From the NCBI GenBank assembly GCA_017398045.1, contig JAFQHI010000009.1:124001-188000 (forward strand): a DNA stretch of 64,000 nucleotides, given 5' to 3'. The stretch comes from Alistipes sp. (GTDB lineage Bacteria; Bacteroidota; Bacteroidia; Bacteroidales; Rikenellaceae). This document shows positions 52,388-59,224 of this stretch, piece by piece. Below the pieces are notes generated by a model. The model made no database searches. It saw only the letters and a program-made list of their open reading frames with translations, and was not told the DNA's origin. Each line of letters starts with the position of its first letter. The first letter of the stretch is position 1. Position numbers and translations under genes: made by a program.

Positions 52388-53023
52388 TTATACCTCAACG
52401 ATGCCGGTGCGGATGGCATAGACGACCAGTGCGGCCGTATTCTTACACTCGGTCTTTTCGAGGATGTTGGCGCGGTGCTTATCCACGGTACGCTTCGAGA
52501 TGAAGAGTTCGTCGGCAATCTCCTGGTTCGACAGACCGCGGCAGATGGCCACCAAAATCTCCTTCTCGCGCTCCGAGAGGGGGTCGTTCTCGGTGGAATT
52601 TTCGAAGTGCATACGGCGCGTGATGGACATCAACAGCTGGGGCGAGAAGTAGCTCCCCTCGGTCATCACCTGGTCAATGGCCTCAATCACCTCGCCAATG
52701 GCCGAGTCCTTCAACAGAAAGCCGCACGCGCCGGCCTTGACCATGCGCGTATAGTAGCTCTCCTCGCCGAACATCGAGAGGGTGATAATCTTCAGGTCGG
52801 GACGACGCTCCAAGGCGCGTTCCGTGGTCTCGGCACCATCGATGCCGGGCATCGAGAAGTCCATGAAGACCACATCGGCCTCCAGCCCCTGCAACATCTC
52901 CAGAAACTCTTCGCCCGAGGCAGCTTCGGCTACAACATGATGCGGGGTGCTGTGTTCGAGCAGACCGCGTAATCCGGTGCGAAACAGGGCATGGTCATCG
53001 ACCAAAGCGATTCGGTAGGTCAT
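52388..53023 (-). CDS. NarL/FixJ-type response regulator
   Basis: The 211-residue protein has a receiver domain (Asp55 in FMDFSMPGIDG as phosphoacceptor, acidic Asp9/Asp10, Lys in FLLKDS) and a LuxR-type helix-turn-helix (LSEREKEILVAICRGLSNQE, then IADELFISKRTVDKHRANIL). It lies 14 bases after the histidine kinase gene and 28 bases before the porin gene, so the porin and transporter genes are likely in its operon and perhaps its targets. Confidence 0.93.
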   Translation of the reverse strand: MTYRIALVDDHALFRTGLRGLLEHSTPHHVVAEAASGEEFLEMLQGLEADVVFMDFSMPGIDGAETTERALERRPDLKIITLSMFGEESYYTRMVKAGACGFLLKDSAIGEVIEAIDQVMTEGSYFSPQLLMSITRRMHFENSTENDPLSEREKEILVAICRGLSNQEIADELFISKRTVDKHRANILEKTECKNTAALVVYAIRTGIVEV

Positions 53024-53037
53024 TATGAAAGGTTTGT

Positions 53038-54018
53038 TTAGCGTTTTTTGTTCTTTTTGTGGTCACTCTTCGGGGTTGGTTCGCCTCCCGCGAGTGCAAT
53101 GCAGATATGCGCCTGCATACCCGCTCCGGGTTGTGAGTGCAGCTCGTAAAGACCGCCCAGCGAGCCGATTCGTGACGAGATGTTGGACAGGCCCATGCCG
53201 CACTCGCTGGCCACGACGGGGTTGAAACCGCGCCCATCGTCACGATAGTCGAGTTGCAAGGCCGTGGGCGAGGCGGTGAGTTGCAGTTCGATAAGCGAGG
53301 CCGAGGCGTGCTTGAGCGAGTTGTTAATCAATTCGCAGATGACACGGTAGAGAATCACTTCGATATCGGTCTCGAAACGCTCTCGACCGAGGTTGGTTTT
53401 GAACAGAATCTTCACGTTGTGCATCGAGACGCTCTTATCGATGAAGTTCTGGACACCGCGTGCCAGACCGAAATCCTGCAAGACGTGGGGGGAGAGGTTG
53501 TTTGAAATCTCACGAATCGAGCGAATCGCCTCGTTGATAAGATAGGTCGTATTCGAGAGCATCTCGCGACGGGCGGGGTCCTGTTCCTCGCTTTGCAGGG
53601 CCGAGAGGGACATCTTGGCCGACGAGAGGAGGGGTCCGAGGCCGTCGTGCAACTCTTTGGAGAAGGTGCTGCGGGCCTTCTCCTCGGTGCGGAGCGTGGC
53701 GGTGAGCATACGGCGATTCCAAAGCTGGCGTTGGTGGTTCAGGCGGTCGATGTATTTGAAGAGTTTATGGGCATACATCACACCAATCGAGAGGCAGATG
53801 GAGACCACGAAACCGATATCGGCCATAAAAAAGCGCGGGATGGGGTGGCCGGCAAAGACAAGGAGCTGAATGATACGCTCGACCGATAGTACCGAGAATC
53901 CGATGATGAAGAGAATCCAGATGGAGTTGTATTTGGTGGCGCGTACCAACTTCAGGGCATAGACCGTGGCGATGGTCTGCACCAAAATGGCAAGGAAGAG
54001 AAGAATCTGAATAAACAT
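53038..54018 (-). CDS. Sensor histidine kinase (HisKA_3 type)
   Basis: The 326-residue protein has an N-terminal membrane region of three or so helices (residues 1-85), a short linker, the HisKA_3 motif with His124 (SKELHDGLGPLLSSAKMSL), the N box ELINNSLKHA and GG-type box DDGRGFNP with MGLSNISSRIGSLGG. It is partnered with the next gene. The input domain is small and membrane-embedded, so it may sense a membrane or redox signal. The minus-strand -7 box TATATTTG lies at 54041-54048. Confidence 0.92.
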   Translation of the reverse strand: MFIQILLFLAILVQTIATVYALKLVRATKYNSIWILFIIGFSVLSVERIIQLLVFAGHPIPRFFMADIGFVVSICLSIGVMYAHKLFKYIDRLNHQRQLWNRRMLTATLRTEEKARSTFSKELHDGLGPLLSSAKMSLSALQSEEQDPARREMLSNTTYLINEAIRSIREISNNLSPHVLQDFGLARGVQNFIDKSVSMHNVKILFKTNLGRERFETDIEVILYRVICELINNSLKHASASLIELQLTASPTALQLDYRDDGRGFNPVVASECGMGLSNISSRIGSLGGLYELHSQPGAGMQAHICIALAGGEPTPKSDHKKNKKR

Positions 54019-54040
54019 CTTTTCGGCCGGTTCTGTTTGA

Positions 54041-54088
54041 CAAATATAGCGTTTTTTTGAAGATTTAGAAAAATAACCACTATCTTTG
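54041..54088. promoter_or_regulatory. Divergent promoters: two-component operon and ftsX
   Basis: TATATTTG on the minus strand (54041-54048) points to the kinase gene; TATCTTTG on the plus strand (54081-54088) points to ftsX. Confidence 0.65.
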
Positions 54089-54132
54089 TTCAGTTAAACC
54101 TCAGGATTTTCCGACGAAACCGCTTCCGTAAG

Positions 54133-55014
54133 ATGAAAGACGACAAACGCCTGAAGCGCAAGGTGCGCAATTCGTACATCGTGTCGATGGTCAGCATGGC
54201 CCTCGTGCTGTTTCTGCTCGGCTCGGTGGGCTACCTGATGATGGCCGCCGAGCGCGTAGCCTCGTCGCTCAAGAACAGCATCGTGGTGATGGTCGAACTT
54301 AAAAACGGCCTTTCGGAGGTGGAGCGCGAGGCCATCGGAAAACTCATTGAGGAGGATGACCTAACCGCTTCGTTGCGGTTTGTGAGCCGCGAGGAGAAGG
54401 CTGCGGACGAGGAGTTTCGCAAGGTTTTTGAGAGCAGTTTCGAGGAGGTGCTGGATGAGAATCCGTTGCTCGACTCGTTCGAGGTGACCCTCACGGCCGG
54501 CTCCGAGGAGCGCGATGAGGTGGACCGTTTCCTGACCATGGTCGAGCAGATTGACGGAGTGGACCGCGCCACCTTCCCCGCCCTGATGGCCGAGCAACTG
54601 CATCGCACGGTGGGTAAGATACGCTTCGTGATGTTGCTTTTTGGAGGTGCATTGCTGCTGATTTCGCTCATCCTGCTGAACAATACGATTCGTCTGGCGA
54701 TTTTCTCGAAACGCTACCTTATCAACACGATGAAGTTGGTCGGTGCAACGAAGTGGTTCATCATGCGTCCCTTCCTCTCGAGTGCCATTTCGCAGGGGGT
54801 CATGTCGGGCCTGCTGGCCGCACTGCTGTTCGCTGCAGCCGTATATGGCCTCTCGGAGGCGGTTCCGGAGCTTACGACCCTGGCCGAGTGGCAACACGTC
54901 GGGATAATGCTGGGGCTGTTGGTCGCTGTGGGCATCCTTCTTTCGTTGCTCTTTACGGCGGTGGCCATCAACAAGTTTGTGAATATGAAGTCGAATAAAA
55001 TATACCTCTATTGA
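54133..55014 (+). CDS. ftsX: Cell division protein FtsX
   Basis: The 293-residue protein has the FtsX layout: one N-terminal helix (SIVSMVSMALVLFLLGSVG region), a periplasmic domain (residues about 50-165, VVMVELKNGLSEVEREAI), and three C-terminal helices with FSKRYLINTMKLVGATKWFI. With FtsE it controls cell-wall hydrolases at the septum. No ftsE is adjacent. The DUF3098 gene starts 1 base after its stop. Confidence 0.9.
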   Translation: MKDDKRLKRKVRNSYIVSMVSMALVLFLLGSVGYLMMAAERVASSLKNSIVVMVELKNGLSEVEREAIGKLIEEDDLTASLRFVSREEKAADEEFRKVFESSFEEVLDENPLLDSFEVTLTAGSEERDEVDRFLTMVEQIDGVDRATFPALMAEQLHRTVGKIRFVMLLFGGALLLISLILLNNTIRLAIFSKRYLINTMKLVGATKWFIMRPFLSSAISQGVMSGLLAALLFAAAVYGLSEAVPELTTLAEWQHVGIMLGLLVAVGILLSLLFTAVAINKFVNMKSNKIYLY

Positions 55015-55015
55015 T

Positions 55016-55261
55016 ATGAACAAGCAACTCGATAATCAACCCGAGAATCCGCGTATGCCCCTTACGCGCAAGAACTACATCATCCTGGCCATCGGCTTTG
55101 CCATCGTGCTGCTGGGCTTTGTGTTGATGGCCGGTGGCGGCAACCACTCGACCACCGAGTTCAACTACGAGATTTTCTCCTTCCGTCGTATTACCTTGGC
55201 TCCGATTTTGGTCGTAGGAGGCTTTGTAGTCGAAATTTACGGCATTCTGAAGCGGTATTAA
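55016..55261 (+). CDS. DUF3098 family small membrane protein
   Basis: The 81-residue protein has two membrane segments (NYIILAIGFAIVLLGFVLMA; ITLAPILVVGGFVVEIYGIL) separated by a short acidic/aromatic loop (TTEFNYEIFSFRR). This family follows ftsX in many Bacteroidota. Its role is unknown; the conserved link suggests a function in cell division. Confidence 0.85.
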   Translation: MNKQLDNQPENPRMPLTRKNYIILAIGFAIVLLGFVLMAGGGNHSTTEFNYEIFSFRRITLAPILVVGGFVVEIYGILKRY

Positions 55262-55297
55262 ACCACACGATTCGCCCTATACGACATCAGACAATAG

Positions 55298-55338
55298 AGC
55301 GGGTGTTCGAACCGAAAGGTTGGACACCCGCTTTTTTT
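55298..55338 (+). terminator. Terminator of the ftsX operon
   Basis: AGCGGGTGTTCGAACC-GAAA-GGTTGGACACCCGCT followed by T7. It carries the GTTGGACA arm. Confidence 0.9.
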
Positions 55339-55423
55339 CGGACACGGCAGATGCCGCAAGAGGCTTGTGAGGCGGATTCGCTTTCCCCGGCTTTTGGGTG
55401 GGGCGAGGTACACCATAAACACA

Positions 55424-55451
55424 AAAAAGGGTCAGCTTTCGCTAACCCTTC
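55424..55451 (-). terminator. Terminator of tRNA-Leu(GAG)
   Basis: On the minus strand AGGGTTAGC-GAAA-GCTGACCCT is followed by T5 or more. Confidence 0.8.
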
Positions 55452-55453
55452 TG

Positions 55454-55537
55454 TGCCCAGGACAAGACTCGAACTTGCACGAACTAATGTTCACTACCCC
55501 CTCAAAGTAGCGTGTCTACCAATTTCACCACCTGGGC
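55454..55537 (-). tRNA. tRNA-Leu (anticodon GAG)
   Basis: The 84-nt class-II tRNA begins GCCCAGGTGGTGAAATTGGT. The acceptor stem GCCCAGG pairs with CCTGGGC; the anticodon stem CTACT/GGTAG holds loop TTGAGGG. A long variable arm (about GAACATTAGTTC) and a T arm with GTTCGAGTC follow. The discriminator is A; no CCA is encoded. It reads CUC and CUU. Confidence 0.93.
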
Positions 55538-55577
55538 AGACACTGTTTCCGTCAAGGCTTTGTGCCTTTCGGGAGTG

Positions 55578-55608
55578 CAAATATAGGGAGGATTTTGCAA
55601 AAAGCAAA
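55578..55608 (-). promoter_or_regulatory. Promoter of tRNA-Leu(GAG)
   Basis: Minus-strand TTTG (complement of 55605-55608) and TATATTTG (complement of 55578-55585), spaced by 19 bases; full consensus. Confidence 0.8.
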
Positions 55609-55752
55609 ATTTTCGCTAAAAAATAATTCTTTTTGCGAAAAAAGTTGCCCGCCACGGCAGTTGTCGAAACCGCGGGTGAGACGGGCGAGAAAGAATCAGG
55701 TGCCTTAAGGGGCTTAAGGGTTTTTGCGTTCCATGCAACTCTTTCCTCGCAT

Positions 55753-55787
55753 AAAAAAACGGGGTTGCTTTCACAACCCCGATTTCT
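55753..55787 (-). terminator. Terminator of hpf
   Basis: On the minus strand CGGGGTTGT-GAAA-GCAACCCCG is followed by T7. Confidence 0.88.
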
Positions 55788-56069
55788 TTATTCCTTTCGT
55801 TTTTCGATTTGACGCTTGATGGCGTCGATTGCATTATCCACAGCCTCTTCGAAGGTGCGGGCCTGCGATTCGGCACGCATATCGCCACCGGGAACACGAA
55901 GGGTAATCACTGCGATTTTATTGCCTTTTTCGGCATCCTTTTCGAGCTTGAGTACCACCTCGGCACTCGTAGGCTCTGCAAAACGCTCCAATTTAGCCAT
56001 TTTGGCATTGATGAACTCGATGAGTTGCTTACCGGCATCGAATTTTACGGATTGAATCTGTACGTCCAT
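55788..56069 (-). CDS. hpf: Ribosome hibernation-promoting factor (HPF/RaiA)
   Basis: The start at 56069 (MDVQIQSVKFDAGKQLIEFI) gives 93 residues, the size of the short HPF. Features are the beta-alpha-beta-beta-beta-alpha fold with KMAKLERFAEPTSAEVVLKL, ITLRVPGGDMRAESQARTFE and EAVDNAIDAIKRQIEKRK. It binds the ribosome in stationary phase. It lies 172 bases downstream of xerC, with a repeat-filled spacer, and is probably co-transcribed. Confidence 0.92.
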   Translation of the reverse strand: MDVQIQSVKFDAGKQLIEFINAKMAKLERFAEPTSAEVVLKLEKDAEKGNKIAVITLRVPGGDMRAESQARTFEEAVDNAIDAIKRQIEKRKE

Positions 56070-56125
56070 AGCCTTATGTTTTAATGGTTTAACTTCGGTT
56101 GCAGGCCCCATTACCTGCTGTATTA

Positions 56126-56171
56126 AGCTATCAGCTATCAGCCATCAGCAGTCAGCTATCAGCTTTTAGCC
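56126..56171. repeat. Heptamer array (CTATCAG) between hpf and xerC
   Basis: Six tandem units of a degenerate 7-base motif (GCTATCA, GCTATCA, GCCATCA, GCAGTCA, GCTATCA, GCTTTTA). It is followed by the AATTCTAA tract. Confidence 0.75.
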
Positions 56172-56241
56172 ATTTTGAATTCTAAATTCTAAATTCTACA
56201 TTCTAAATTTTGAATTCTAATTCTTTCCTCTTGCCTCTTCG
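56172..56241. repeat. AATTCTAA tract and polypurine tract after xerC
   Basis: TTTTGAATTCTAAATTCTAA-type units (56174-56222), then a T/C tract (TTCTTTCCTCTTGCCTCTTC) whose purine strand follows the xerC stop codon. Confidence 0.75.
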
Positions 56242-57177
56242 CTACTCTTCCCTTTCGCGGGGGTGGGCGGCGGCATAGACCTCGCGGAGGCGGGCGATGC
56301 TGTTGTGGGTATAGACCTGCGTCGATTGCAGGGAGCTATGCCCCATCAGTTCCTGAATCTCGCGCATATCGGCACCTCCGTTCATGAGGTGGGTGGCAAA
56401 CGTATGACGCAACACGTGGGGACTCTTTTTGCCCTTCACGCCCGCCTCGCTCAAGACCCGCTGCACAATGCGATAGACCTTGATGCGGGAGATTCTGTCA
56501 CCTCGGCACGTTAAAAATAGTGCTTTTTCTCCACTTTTGCAAATTTGTTGCCACTGAATTAGGTGTCGGTGGGCAATAATTTTTTCGGCTACTGGGGGCA
56601 AGATGGGGACAAGTCGCTCTTTATCACCCTTTCCCACTACGCGCAGGGTGCGCATATCGGCTGAAAAATCAGACCAGTCGATGGCCACCAATTCGGCCAG
56701 ACGCAACCCCGTGGTGTAGAGGAGCAGGATGATTAGCTCGTCGCGTGACGACTCGAAATCGTTCGTCGGCGTTTCGGCCGTATCGTGGAGCAGCTCCTGC
56801 ATCCTGCTTTCGGGGACAAACGAGGGGAGGCGTTGCGCCGTGCGCAGTGCGGGGAGATGCAACGCAGGGTCGCTCTCCAGCTTGCCGTGCCGATGCAGAA
56901 AGCGGAAGTAGGCCCGCAGCGACGAAAGTTCGCGGTTGATGGTGTCGGCCTTGAGTTTCACACGCCTACCGGCTGTCGATTTTCCTCGCCCCTGCTCACT
57001 GCGATAGACAATCCATTCGCGCAGATGCTCCTTCTTCACCTTGTTCGCCACGAACGGTTGTTTGTTTTTCTCGCTCCACCACACCATGAAACGCTCCACA
57101 TCGCGGCAATAGTTGCGCACGGTGAGGGGCGAATAACGGCGTTCAACGGTCAGGTATCGGGTAAAGTCGTCAAGCAT
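56242..57177 (-). CDS. xerC: Tyrosine recombinase of the XerC/XerD type
   Basis: From 57177 (MLDDFTRYLTVERRYSPLTV) the protein has 311 residues: N-terminal SAM-like core-binding domain, then the catalytic domain with Arg159 (TTGLRLAEL), Lys183 (VGKGDKERLV), His254 and Arg257 (HVLRHTFATHL), His280 and the nucleophile Tyr289 (STQVYTH). It resolves chromosome dimers at dif with its partner. C versus D is not certain. It lies upstream of hpf, an order I recall from other Bacteroidota, which argues for the housekeeping recombinase and not a mobile-element integrase. Confidence 0.88.
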   Translation of the reverse strand: MLDDFTRYLTVERRYSPLTVRNYCRDVERFMVWWSEKNKQPFVANKVKKEHLREWIVYRSEQGRGKSTAGRRVKLKADTINRELSSLRAYFRFLHRHGKLESDPALHLPALRTAQRLPSFVPESRMQELLHDTAETPTNDFESSRDELIILLLYTTGLRLAELVAIDWSDFSADMRTLRVVGKGDKERLVPILPPVAEKIIAHRHLIQWQQICKSGEKALFLTCRGDRISRIKVYRIVQRVLSEAGVKGKKSPHVLRHTFATHLMNGGADMREIQELMGHSSLQSTQVYTHNSIARLREVYAAAHPREREE

Positions 57178-57183
57178 ACGATA

Positions 57184-57212
57184 CAAAGTTATAAAAAAAT
57201 ATCGTACCTTTG
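57184..57212. promoter_or_regulatory. Divergent promoters: xerC and flavin reductase
   Basis: TAACTTTG on the minus strand (57184-57191) and TACCTTTG on the plus strand (57205-57212). The minus box ends 7 bases from the xerC ATG, so xerC would be leaderless or nearly so. Confidence 0.55.
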
Positions 57213-57235
57213 TTTTATAATAAATAACAAAGAGT

Positions 57236-57841
57236 ATGAACCTGACACGCGAAGATTTCAAGCCCGGGACCCTGGTCTATCCCCTGCCGGCCGTATTGGT
57301 GAGTTGCGGTGCAACGGACGAAGAGAAGAATCTGATTACGGTAGCCTGGACGGGTACTATCTGCTCCGACCCCGCGATGTGCTATATCTCGGTACGCAAG
57401 GAGCGTCACTCACACGCCATCATCAGCCGCACGGGTGAGTTTGTCATCAACCTCACAACCCGCGCCCTGTGTCGTGCAACGGATTGGTGCGGAGTGCGTT
57501 CGGGACGCGATTACGACAAATTCAAGGAGATGGGGCTGACCCCCGTGTGGGCCAAACACGTGAAGGCTCCGCTGGTGGCCGAGTCACCGGTCAATATCGA
57601 ATGTCGCGTCAAGCAGGTCATGGAGCTGGGTACGCACGATATGTTTATTGCCGAGGTGGTGGGCATCGAGGTGGACCCGCAATATCTCGACCCCGAGACG
57701 GGTAAATTCCAACTCGAGAAGGCCGACCTGGTGGCCTACTCGCACGGAGAGTACTATACGCTGGGCGAGAAACTGGGTACGTTTGGCTTCTCGGTCAGAA
57801 AGAAAAGAGCAAAGAGGAAAGAGCAAAGAGCGAAGAGATAG
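57236..57841 (+). CDS. Flavin reductase family protein with repeat-derived basic tail
   Basis: The 201-residue protein has the FMN-binding split-barrel fold of the flavin reductase family: PLPAVLVSCGATDEEKNLIT, VAWTGTICSDPAMCYISVRK, GEFVINLTT, and HDMFIAEVVGIEV. It probably reduces or binds FMN. The last 15 residues (VRKKRAKRKEQRAKR) are encoded by the beginning of a polypurine repeat tract that continues past the stop codon, so the C-terminus appears to have been extended by that repeat. Confidence 0.85.
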   Translation: MNLTREDFKPGTLVYPLPAVLVSCGATDEEKNLITVAWTGTICSDPAMCYISVRKERHSHAIISRTGEFVINLTTRALCRATDWCGVRSGRDYDKFKEMGLTPVWAKHVKAPLVAESPVNIECRVKQVMELGTHDMFIAEVVGIEVDPQYLDPETGKFQLEKADLVAYSHGEYYTLGEKLGTFGFSVRKKRAKRKEQRAKR

Positions 57842-57960
57842 TAAGAGAAAGAGATTAAAGAAATTAAAGAAATTAAAGATTTTAAGGAGATTAAGGAATG
57901 ATTCTTTAATCTCCTTAATTTCATTAAACTCCTTAATATCCTTATAATTATTAGCACCAC
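57804..57960. repeat. Polypurine tract and hairpin overlapping the flavin reductase 3' end
   Basis: AAGAGCAAAGAGGAAAGAGC units run from inside the coding region to about 57860. ATTAAAGAA units and a hairpin AAGGAGATTAAGGA-ATGA-TTCTTTAATCTCCTT (57889-57923) follow. The same hairpin sequence occurs at about 35326. Confidence 0.75.
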
Positions 57961-57984
57961 CGCTTTTTTCTGTCAAACTCAACG

Positions 57985-58012
57985 CAAAGGCCCGTTCTTA
58001 ACGGGCTTTTTT
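57985..58012 (+). terminator. Intrinsic terminator
   Basis: GCCCGTT-CTT-AACGGGC stem followed by T6 on the plus strand; the minus-strand side has only T3. Confidence 0.8.
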
Positions 58013-58123
58013 GATTTTAGAGGAGCAGATTTTGTCATGACGAAGTTCGGCCTGGATGGGACATACTAAACGTATTTCCCATTCAGGCCGGACAAGGAAG
58101 GGCGAAATCTGCCCTATAAAATC
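58013..58123. ncRNA. Long imperfect hairpin, 6S-like RNA candidate
   Basis: About 111 bases fold end to end: closing stems GATTTTA/TAAAATC and CAGATTT/AAATCTG, a large internal bubble (about 14 and 12 bases), then CGGCCTG/CAGGCCG, ATGGGA/TCCCAT and an apical ATAC-TAAAC-GTAT. The layout (closing stem, central bubble, apical stem) recalls 6S RNA, which mimics an open promoter. The length is shorter than typical 6S RNAs. Strand is unclear; a minus-strand -7 box TACCTTTG lies at 58150-58157 inside the end of the polyprenyl synthase gene. Confidence 0.4.
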
Positions 58124-58129
58124 GAAAAA

Positions 58130-59119
58130 TCACTTGTTGCGTTCTGCAACAAAGGTACAGAGATGTACCAGAGAAGTTCTGTAGGGGGTGTCGGGATATT
58201 CGGAGAGGAGCTGAACGGCACGGGCGATATAGCCTTGCATGACGGCCTGTGACTCCGCCAGTCCACCCTCTTCAATCACCAAATTTTGCAGCTCCTCGAC
58301 AGCCGCTTCGTCCTCATGGCACTTTTGGAGGCGGTCGAGCAGATAGGCACGGCGTTTGTCGTCGGCTCTATCGAGAATAACGAGCAGCGGCAGGGTAATT
58401 TTCCCCTCACGCAGGTCGTTGGCCAGGGGTTTTCCGGTAGCGGCCGAGGGGGAGTAGTCGAGGATATCGTCCTGAATCTGGAAGGCCATACCGAGTGCCT
58501 CACCGAAGCGACGCATGGTGGTCACCTTGTCGCGCGTGGCACCTACGGCCAAGGCACCCGAAGAGGCACTGACACCCAGCAGGCAGGCGGTCTTCTTGTA
58601 GATGATGTCGAGGTAGGTGCGGCGCGTCATGTTCTGCTTTCTCACGCAGTCGTCCTGCAACAGCTCCCCTTCGCAGAGGGTTGCCATGCGGCCGCAGATG
58701 TGCGACACGAGGTCGAACTGGCCACTTTCAAGACCGATGGCCATGTTGCGCGCCAGGATGTAGTCGCCGAGCAAAACCGCCTTGCGCGACTGCCAGAGGG
58801 CATTGGCCGAGGGGCGACCGCGTCGCTCGTCGGCTTCGTCAATCACATCGTCGTGGATGAGCGAGGCGGTATGAATCATCTCGACCAACATGGCGGCCAA
58901 CGAAACACGTTGTCCACCCGCAGCTCCGGCCGTGCGGGCATTCATAGCGGCCGAGAGGGTTACCAACAGTGGGCGGACCCCTTTGCCACGCGACGAGAGG
59001 GCGTGCTGTAACATCTCGTTCAGCAGGTCACCCTCGGCCGTGAATTGTCGTTCGAGAAAGGCCTCATAGGCCTCCAACTCCTTTGTGACGGGTTGGCGGA
59101 TGGCATCGAGTGTTATCAT
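58130..59119 (-). CDS. Polyprenyl (octaprenyl-type) diphosphate synthase
   Basis: The 329-residue protein has both aspartate-rich motifs: LIHDDVIDEADERRGRPSAN (Asp90, Asp91, Asp94) and FQIQDDILDY, with SSRGKGVRPLLVTL at the substrate end. It elongates farnesyl diphosphate with isopentenyl units, giving the side chain of menaquinone or a related lipid. The chain length cannot be read here. A minus-strand -7 box TATCTTTG lies at 59145-59152. Confidence 0.93.
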   Translation of the reverse strand: MITLDAIRQPVTKELEAYEAFLERQFTAEGDLLNEMLQHALSSRGKGVRPLLVTLSAAMNARTAGAAGGQRVSLAAMLVEMIHTASLIHDDVIDEADERRGRPSANALWQSRKAVLLGDYILARNMAIGLESGQFDLVSHICGRMATLCEGELLQDDCVRKQNMTRRTYLDIIYKKTACLLGVSASSGALAVGATRDKVTTMRRFGEALGMAFQIQDDILDYSPSAATGKPLANDLREGKITLPLLVILDRADDKRRAYLLDRLQKCHEDEAAVEELQNLVIEEGGLAESQAVMQGYIARAVQLLSEYPDTPYRTSLVHLCTFVAERNK

Positions 59120-59144
59120 GACGATTCAAACTTCAACTACAATG

Positions 59145-59203
59145 CAAAGATAGGCATTTTCTTGGACGAATCGCCTTTGTGTCCGCTTTTTTTCGTACCT
59201 TTG
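59145..59203. promoter_or_regulatory. Divergent promoters: polyprenyl synthase and YfhO gene
   Basis: TATCTTTG on the minus strand (59145-59152) and TACCTTTG on the plus strand (59196-59203), the latter with TTTG at 59176-59179 at a short 16-base spacing. Confidence 0.65.
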
Positions 59204-59224
59204 AGGTGCTTTAGAAGAGTTTTT

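Noticed and set aside
56242-57177. Integrase for the phage island or the tRNA-Glu scar
   Set aside because: It is far from both, and its sequence and xerC-hpf context fit the housekeeping Xer recombinase.
58013-58123. Small SRP (4.5S) RNA
   Set aside because: The apex is ATAC-TAAAC-GTAT, not the GNRA-capped SRP domain, and the symmetrical loop motif is missing.
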